64,000 nt of DNA from Saposhnikovia divaricata (lineage: Eukaryota; Streptophyta; Magnoliopsida; Apiales; Apiaceae). Shown piece after piece: positions 57,495-64,000 of this stretch. Made by a program: the position numbers and the translations under genes. The number at the start of each line of letters is the position of its first letter. The first letter of the stretch is position 1. The notes under the pieces are model-generated. The model was not told the DNA's origin and ran no database searches. It saw nothing but the letters and a program-made list of their open reading frames with translations. The stretch spans positions 183,406,148 to 183,470,147 of the forward strand of contig CM071598.1 in the NCBI GenBank assembly GCA_036435485.1, in the 5' to 3' direction.

Positions 57495-59755
57495 ATAATA
57501 ATGTTCCGAAACGATTGGAACGCCACTAATCCTATGGCTAAACTGGCACCCTCAAGTCAATTACGTATTTATTATTCCTTTCACCAACTCCTTGTTTATT
57601 CACATTGCCAACTACTCACATTTTTCCCACTCAATTTGCTTTCCTTCACAATTCACAAGTTTTTGGCTCTAAATGAGATAGAGTTGACCATGTCTAATTA
57701 AATGCAATTTATTTCATTGTGTTTACCTTCTTTTTAGTAATTCTATTTCAAAACCCAGAAATCAATTATTTAGGAGGTGTTTGGGGGAATTTTTTCCAGA
57801 ATAAGTCAACTTATTTTAAGGTAAAGTTAAAGATCGCTAACTTTCTAACTTATTTTCCAACTTATTTTTGCAACTTATTAAATCTCAAACATACATTAAA
57901 TACTTGTGTAAAAAAAATTATCAAAATATAAAATTTTTACCCGAAAATAAGTCAATAATCCTTCAAAAAAGTTTTCCCAAACATGCACTTAAAAAGATGC
58001 TGAATATTGCATAGATATACTCCATACCTTTTTTATTTTAGCTCGTCTCTTTTAATTCAGATTCAAAAACTTTGAAAGAGGAGAAAAGAAAAGAGCTATA
58101 TGAAAATTTGAAGGCAGATGAAAGCATTGGGTGGGCAATTGATGTAATCGATTCAAGGGAACTCTCAGCCAAATTTATTATTATATTCGAGCCAAATTTA
58201 ATCATATTATTATTTGTACATATTCGACTCGCATTATATACTTAAAATTTTTGTTCTAAAGACAATTTTTTATGCGTATAAAACAATACTATTATTAGAC
58301 TTATTAATTTATGCTTTTTTTCTAAAATACAATAATGAGCATGTTTAGAAAAAAATGATTTATGGTTTGAAATTATAAGTTAAATGTAAAAATTTAAGTT
58401 TAAAATTTTTTGAGTAATTTTGTTATTGTCCAACTTTTAAATTATTGTGAATATAAACATTAAGTGGAACATGAGAATTAAAATAAATTTTTTATCAAAT
58501 AAAGTAAATGGTTCAAAAAAATACATTTTACAAACTTATAATCTAAGATACTTCTTAATTTATTATATAAATAGATATTTTTAACTTCAAATAAAAAATA
58601 ATATTAAACTTGTGCCTTCAATAAAAATTAGAAGTACATTTTATCTATCAACTAAAATCTCAAAAATGTAGCTGAGTCAAAATCGCAAATTTTTTTATAT
58701 TAATTTCACCAAATTAATAAATAGTAATTTTGTATTGATATGATTTTACTTAAAAAATTTATTTACGATGAATTATAAGTAATAGCTTATAATTCGTGCG
58801 ATGCACGAACTTTTTAAGCATAATATATAATTTATTTTATGCTACAATTAATTTACATATTCTTTTTAGTAATATATTAGTCAGAAACTCATGGATTGTT
58901 TAAAATTCATGGAGTATATAAGTTCATAAATTAAATTCTTGATGTGCTTTCAAAAAAAATTGTTCTTGATGATATTCGAATTTAAATATTTAGTAGATAG
59001 TTTGAATATGAAATATTGCTAGATTATATCTTATGATTCTTATTTATTTATTAAAAATTCAATGAATATTATTAATTTTATGGTTGAATCCTTAAATCGA
59101 ATTACAAATAATTATACTCATGTTGGATTATTATAATTCAGTATAGATAGATAAGGCATAAGATTTTTTAAAAAAATCAAATTTAATTTGAAAAAAATGT
59201 TTAATCAACAATTGGATTTTAAGTTATAAATGAAAATTAAAAAATATATAATTCATTATGAAATTGTCCTTAAAATAGATATTTACAAGAAATAATATAA
59301 TATAAATTTAGCTAAATATCAGTTAATAAAAAAAGAAAGAGCTATGATAGATGACGAATTAGAATTTATAGAACATTAATAATAAACTTCAAATTAAATG
59401 CATTGTATATAGAAAATGGAAACAATAATGTGCCCGTTTGGAAAATCTTATGACGAACTTATAAGTTACTTATTTTAGAAAAAAATTCGTATTTACATAC
59501 ATTTTTTTAGAGAAAAATGTGTATGGGGAGTTTAATATTCGTTATCTTGCAAAAATAAGTTAATTCTTTAAAAAAAAGTACATATTTCCTAATTTTTTTC
59601 CAAAATAAGTAACTTATTTTTGAAAAAAATAAATGCAATGATTTAAGTCGGGGTTAAGATTGTAACTTGCATCTAGTAATTGTGACTTGCATTTAGAAAC
59701 TATGCAGAAATACTATTGAAATTGAAGAAAAACATTATTATAAGAATGTTCTTCG

Positions 59756-59758
<3 letters not shown>
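57495..59758. other. AT-rich intergenic DNA with small fold-back elements
   Basis: No gene is seen; ORFs of 60-70 codons at 57501-57931 lack domain signs. 57770-57990 looks like a small MITE (ends AGGTGTTTGGG and CCCAAACATGCAC). 59461-59618 is a fold-back with arms ATAAGTTACTTATTTTAGAA and a near complement. Confidence 0.5.

Positions 59759-59836
<78 letters not shown>
59759..59836. repeat. (TA)n microsatellite
   Basis: About 39 TA dinucleotides. Confidence 0.95.
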
Positions 59837-59838
<2 letters not shown>

Positions 59839-60834
59839 CTAAATTATTAATATTTAATTATATATCTTATATATTAAAAATATGCTTTAACCGATGAAGA
59901 AATTATTGAAGAAGTTCTGAAGGAAGCACAAGATGGAAATACGAGGATAATAGTATGGTGGAAATTGAAAAAGTTTCATATTAAGAACTTTTAAATATGC
60001 CGGACAAATTTGAAATATAAGGATAATTATCAGAAGTAATTTTGAATACAATATTTTGTTATCGTAAGATGTTACTGTTACCACTTATATTTATATTTAA
60101 TTGAATATATTTACATTTTTTGGTATTTTATTATTATACGTAGGTGAATTTTAAAAATGTTTCTAGAAAAATATAAAAATTTTACAATGCGAAAGTTTTT
60201 CTTATTTATAACTAATTCGATATTGGGATCATGATTTTAATCAAGAAAGATTTTTTTACGTAAAGTATTATTATAAATAGGTTTTATTGTACACGCATTG
60301 TTCCCAATTCAAATTTTGTAATATTTATTGGCTAGCTACTAGTTATGAGATTATTTTCTCTAATAAAATGTTGGGATAGCTCCTTAGCCCTTAAACCGAG
60401 GTCTAGGATTTTCTTATTGTAATAATATTGTTAAAAAAAAAAGAAATAGATTGTTATATACTTTACATGTTCCTCTCATTTGTTTATATTTTTTTTATGT
60501 TTCTTTCCATTATTTACATTCTAAAATTTATCCAAAAATAGAAAATTTTATAATATAAAAAATAACTAAATTCACTACTTTATTTCATTAAATTCACTTT
60601 ATTAAATAAAATATTAATTAATTTACTTTACTCATCTTTCTTATTTTTTTCATTATTTTACACTTTTTCTTCAAATTTATGCTCAACTCATTTGTAAAAA
60701 AATTAGAGGAATAGAAAGAAGAAGTACATGGAAACCAATAATTGTCCTTGGAAGTCATCGAGTAAAATCTAAAATATTCAAGATTTTAAATATGCATACG
60801 TGGTCTGTTTAGGATTTATTATTGCATGTGTTTA
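59837..60834. other. AT-rich intergenic DNA, nothing recognised
   Basis: No supported ORF, LTR or terminal repeat. Confidence 0.6.
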
Positions 60835-61231
60835 GGCATCTTCAATAGAGGTTGTCAATATAGTTGACAACTTCTACCACATCATCATATATATTACTTT
60901 TTTATTTCTTCTCTCATCTATCTTGGCAACTTTTGTTACAAATCTACTCCAATAGGGCAACTTTAAAAGTTGCCAATGTGGTCCCATACATTAATTTTAT
61001 ATAGTCTTATAAATACATTTAAAATATGGGAGATATAAAAAAGGATAAAGTTAAATACATTTTTGAGGAGTTGTATGTGTTTTAACTAAATAGGGAAGTT
61101 GCCAACTTTTGGCAACTTTGGTGGGCAACTTCTTGGCAACATTGACACTCCAATAGTGGGCAACCAAGGGTGTCATGCCACATGGCACATAGAACTTGGC
61201 AAGCTCTTGCCAACCTCTATTGGAGATGCTC
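60835..61231. mobile_element. Tourist-like (PIF/Harbinger-type) MITE
   Basis: 397 bp with ends GGCATCTTCAATAGAGGTTG and, reversed, GAGCATCTCCAATAGAGGTT. The flanking trinucleotide TTA occurs on both sides (60832-60834, 61232-61234), the usual target duplication of this superfamily. The inside holds repeated GGCAACTT/AAGTTGCC hairpins. It lies about 0.8 kb from the 3' end of the WRKY coding region. Confidence 0.7.
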
Positions 61232-61234
61232 TTA

Positions 61235-62003
61235 TGTAGATTATAAATTTATATTTGTTTGTATTTGCAATGAATGAGCAAGTCCAGTCTGAACTCTGAC
61301 AACAATAATATCTGTAAGTATGAATAGTATACTTGATTTCGTCAAATATCGAATCTTAAGAAGTTGCCGTGAAGTCTCCTTTGGTCTACTCCTGGAGCCA
61401 GCCTTATCGACTTGAATACACACACACATAAAATAATGTACTTTGTGTGTACAGAGATAGATATGCCATATAAGAGTACATCAAGACAGTTCCGTGTCAA
61501 AACAAAATGATTTAAATGCACTGGCGACTTTGGCCGTAGTTGTTGACTCCTTCTTCTCTGAGTCAGACGACTATGACTTTATTAACTGCGAAAATATATA
61601 AAAATAATATTTTTCTATTTGTTCTTCTGCTTACTTTCTCTTTAAGATTTTTCCATTCCGTCTCACGTTGTTTCTACATACAATGAATATGGACGCATGG
61701 TAATTTCCAGGGATCAAGAACAGTAGAACAATGCCATTTTGCTCATGAGATATAGCTCGCTTCCTTCCGGAGATGTCAATCGAGATTCGAATTTTGTCAA
61801 AAATAAAATAAAATATAATTTGTGAAAATGAAAACAACAAAATGTTACAACTTACGAATGTCCCGTAAAACCTTAAACAAGGAAAAATGGATGATAATTA
61901 ACAGATACGTATAGGTACTTTAATACAAATGAAAGAAAATTTTAAGTACAGACAAGATGTAGTATGTACTGTGTGCATTAATCCCCTAGAAAAATTAATC
62001 CTG
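61235..62003. other. 3' flank and probable 3' UTR of the WRKY gene
   Basis: No ORF is supported. The part adjoining 62003 should be the 3' UTR. Poly(A)-signal-like AATAAAATAAAATATAAT (sense on the plus strand only) and AT-rich DNA follow; the true end cannot be placed. Confidence 0.4.
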
Positions 62004-64000
62004 TTACTGTTGGTGGTTGTTCTGATGACTACTACTTCCTCCCATGATCGATGATATCGCGGCAGCCAGTGCCGCGGTGAAGTTCGGATCAGCTGTAATG
62101 GCAGCAGTGGCAGCACTCAAGGTATCAGCAAATGATGATTGTGATTGTGATTGGTGAAACTGCGGTGGTGCCTGATGGGATTGGTTTGATTCCATGTCTT
62201 GTGATGAAACATGCAGACCTGAGAATTTGGATTGGTTGTGAATGGGATGGCCGTATATTTGCGGAGTTGGTGGCAATCCTACGAAGTTTTGTGGAGGAGG
62301 AGCTTGGAATGGGAGTTGAAATTGGGATTGAGGTCTTTGGTATTGTAGAGGGTTTGGAGAGTGAGTCAAGTCTAGTGTAACAGTTGGAAATGGAGCTGAT
62401 GCTGAGATTGTTGCCATGCTTGATGATGATACTGGTAGAATTGCCCGTGCTAGTATGTTCGGGTTCAGAATTCCGTCTGCGCTTGACATGGAGCCAGATA
62501 GTAGCATATTCGCGGCTGCAGACGTTGTCGATGCCATTGCCATGGCTGCTGGAGGAAGTGGATGGTTGTGTGTGCCTTCGTATGTTGTTATCAGTATTGT
62601 TCTATCCTCAGCACATCTTTGAACCTGTTAAATATCAAAACTCAAGATTAGTCCAGTACAAAGATCTTTTTTTGTTGCGAATTTATCGGAACCTCGACAT
62701 TTTATCATAAACCAATATAATTGTAGAGCAAGTATTTACAACATTGCAGATATTGTAACTAGAACTAAAGCATACCTGTTTGCGCACGGGACAACCAACT
62801 GCCATGGTGCAACGATAATAAGCTCGCGGACAAGGATTTCCTTTGGCCATTTTCTGACCATACTTACGCCACTGACAACCATCAGTGATCATCGGAGCTT
62901 CAGATCGAGCTCGAACCGAAACACGAGCTTTTCTCATCGTAGCTTCAGTAGCTTGTTCAATAGCCTTGGAATTAGAATTAGAAGCAGCAGTACCAATTTT
63001 AGGAGCTTTATTCGGATTCCAGCTTTCCGATTCAGGACTATCATCCCTACCAACTCTTTTACCCATAGCATTAACTCTATTGCCACTGTGTGACAATTCA
63101 ACATTATTAATCCCCGATTCAGATTGTGTTCTTTCTTCAGATGAAGAATGAGCTTGATTGTGATGACCACCACTTGGTCCCAAATCAAGAAATTGTCTTG
63201 GTACCATTTGTCCTTGATCACCACTCCCACCGTCCGTCGTCTTCTCTTCTAAATTTTCTTCGGCAGTCTGTACAATAAAAATACATACATAACTACGAGA
63301 TGATAAATAAAATTAATTTTTCATTAAAATAATGAACACAAATAAAACTGTACCTGGACATGTTCTTGTGTTCTTCCTGCTCTTGCATTCTGTTGTTCCA
63401 TAATTGTAGCAAGATGCATCTGAAGTGCAGCATAATTATTGGTAACTTGACTAAGCATCCCTCTCAACCTTTGATTTTCAATGTTCATCCTTTCAAGCTC
63501 TGATTGTATTTGTACTAGCTGAACAAACATAAACCAATAATTAGAAAATTAACATTTTTCTCTAAAATTCAATTTCATAAAAGCAGAATTATAGTATTAA
63601 ATCTGGATCACAAGTTAATTAATTACCTCAGTTTTAGCTCGTTTATCAACCACATTCGATGAAACCCCATCATCCACCGTTGATTGATCACTTCCAGCGT
63701 TAGCAGTTAGAAGATGCAACCCTGTCTATATTTAGAAACAAAGAAAATACAATAAATTTCTCCTCCTAACTAGTAAACAAACTTGTATCATCATAACACG
63801 CATGTGTGTGTATAAAATACAGGGACGGAACCAAGATTTCGATCGAATTATGGACGAAAAATATATCTCGTAAATCTTTGATAGTGAAACAATAATTGAG
63901 TGATTTAAATTTAACTTACATTTACATCCATTGGACTTGCTTCACCGTGTGATTTCTCCTGCTTAACAACAACACTGCTACTATTCATCACAGGATAATT
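62004..64000 (-). CDS. WRKY transcription factor, group IIb (5' end outside window)
   Basis: Five exons in phase 0: 64000-63920 (partial), 63725-63627, 63518-63354, 63267-62776 and 62624-62004, all with GT-AG junctions. They encode about 485 residues; an estimated 100 or so N-terminal ones are missing. Domains in order: VNTGLHLLTAN; a leucine-zipper-like coiled coil (LVQIQSELERMNIENQRLRG); a basic region; the WRKY domain WRKYGQKMAKGNPCPRAYYR with a CX5CX23HXH zinc finger; then an Ala/Ser/Pro/Gln-rich tail. The last intron lies before VQR inside the finger, the position typical of groups IIa and IIb, and the coiled coil fits the WRKY6/31/42 type. It is a nuclear DNA-binding protein expected to bind W-boxes (TTGAC), often in stress, phosphate or senescence responses. 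The exact orthologue is not assigned. Confidence 0.95.

Noticed and set aside
62132..62710. Plus-strand ORFs opposite the WRKY gene
   Set aside because: Shadows of the WRKY coding exons on the other strand.
1..64000. tRNA, rRNA or CRISPR features
   Set aside because: None seen. The short tRNA-like matches are retrotransposon primer-binding sites, and the repeats have no array of spacers.

Overview
This is nuclear DNA from a flowering plant, probably a eudicot. The signs are a WRKY transcription factor with plant GT-AG introns at the right edge and very AT-rich intergenic DNA. Nested plant transposons fill the rest: Ty3/gypsy chromoviruses of the Tekay/Del type, a Sirevirus-like Ty1/copia element, Helitrons and MITEs. 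The copia downstream ORF resembles ones I associate with asterids, but that placement is a weak guess. Apart from the WRKY gene, almost every coding region is transposon-derived.

Layout. 1-22723 (+ strand): a tandem Tekay-type array, partial LTR - internal - LTR - internal - LTR, with 4.55-kb LTRs and a period of about 10.77 kb. It appears inserted in the 3' part of a minus-strand copia element. 22724-30556 (- strand): that copia element, with its 5' LTR on the right, broken gag and pol, a downstream env-position ORF and a small plus-strand antisense gene. 30557-34347: AT-rich DNA with fold-back MITEs lying between (TA)n tracts. 34348-38599: LTR remnants, including an LTR - 160 bp - LTR relic. 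38600-40880: mostly unassigned DNA with a fragment resembling a GNOM-type ARF-GEF. 40883-56809: a cluster of related Helitron-like elements, the last split by a complete, young minus-strand Tekay element (43554-56146, target duplication GTGTT). 56810-61990: AT-rich DNA with MITEs. 62004-64000 (- strand): five visible exons of a group IIb WRKY gene.

The most interesting signal is an accessory gene upstream of gag in both Tekay families. In each, a short first exon inside the 5' LTR, just downstream of a conserved TATA/initiator block, ends at a good splice donor in phase 0. An acceptor past the LTR end and primer-binding site joins it, also in phase 0, to a roughly 290-codon ORF ahead of gag. 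The intron (462 and 437 bp) removes the primer-binding site. The two proteins differ strongly, yet share an ordered set of C-terminal motifs. This predicts a spliced, translation-only mRNA for a pre-gag protein. It rests on the sequence alone and I know of no description of it in this clade.

How the parts relate: gag, protease, RT, RNase H, integrase and the chromodomain-like tail form the replication cassette of each gypsy element. Both plus-strand copies are broken by different, complementary lesions, so neither encodes the whole set. The minus-strand element has a single in-frame TAG between protease and RT and is otherwise open.
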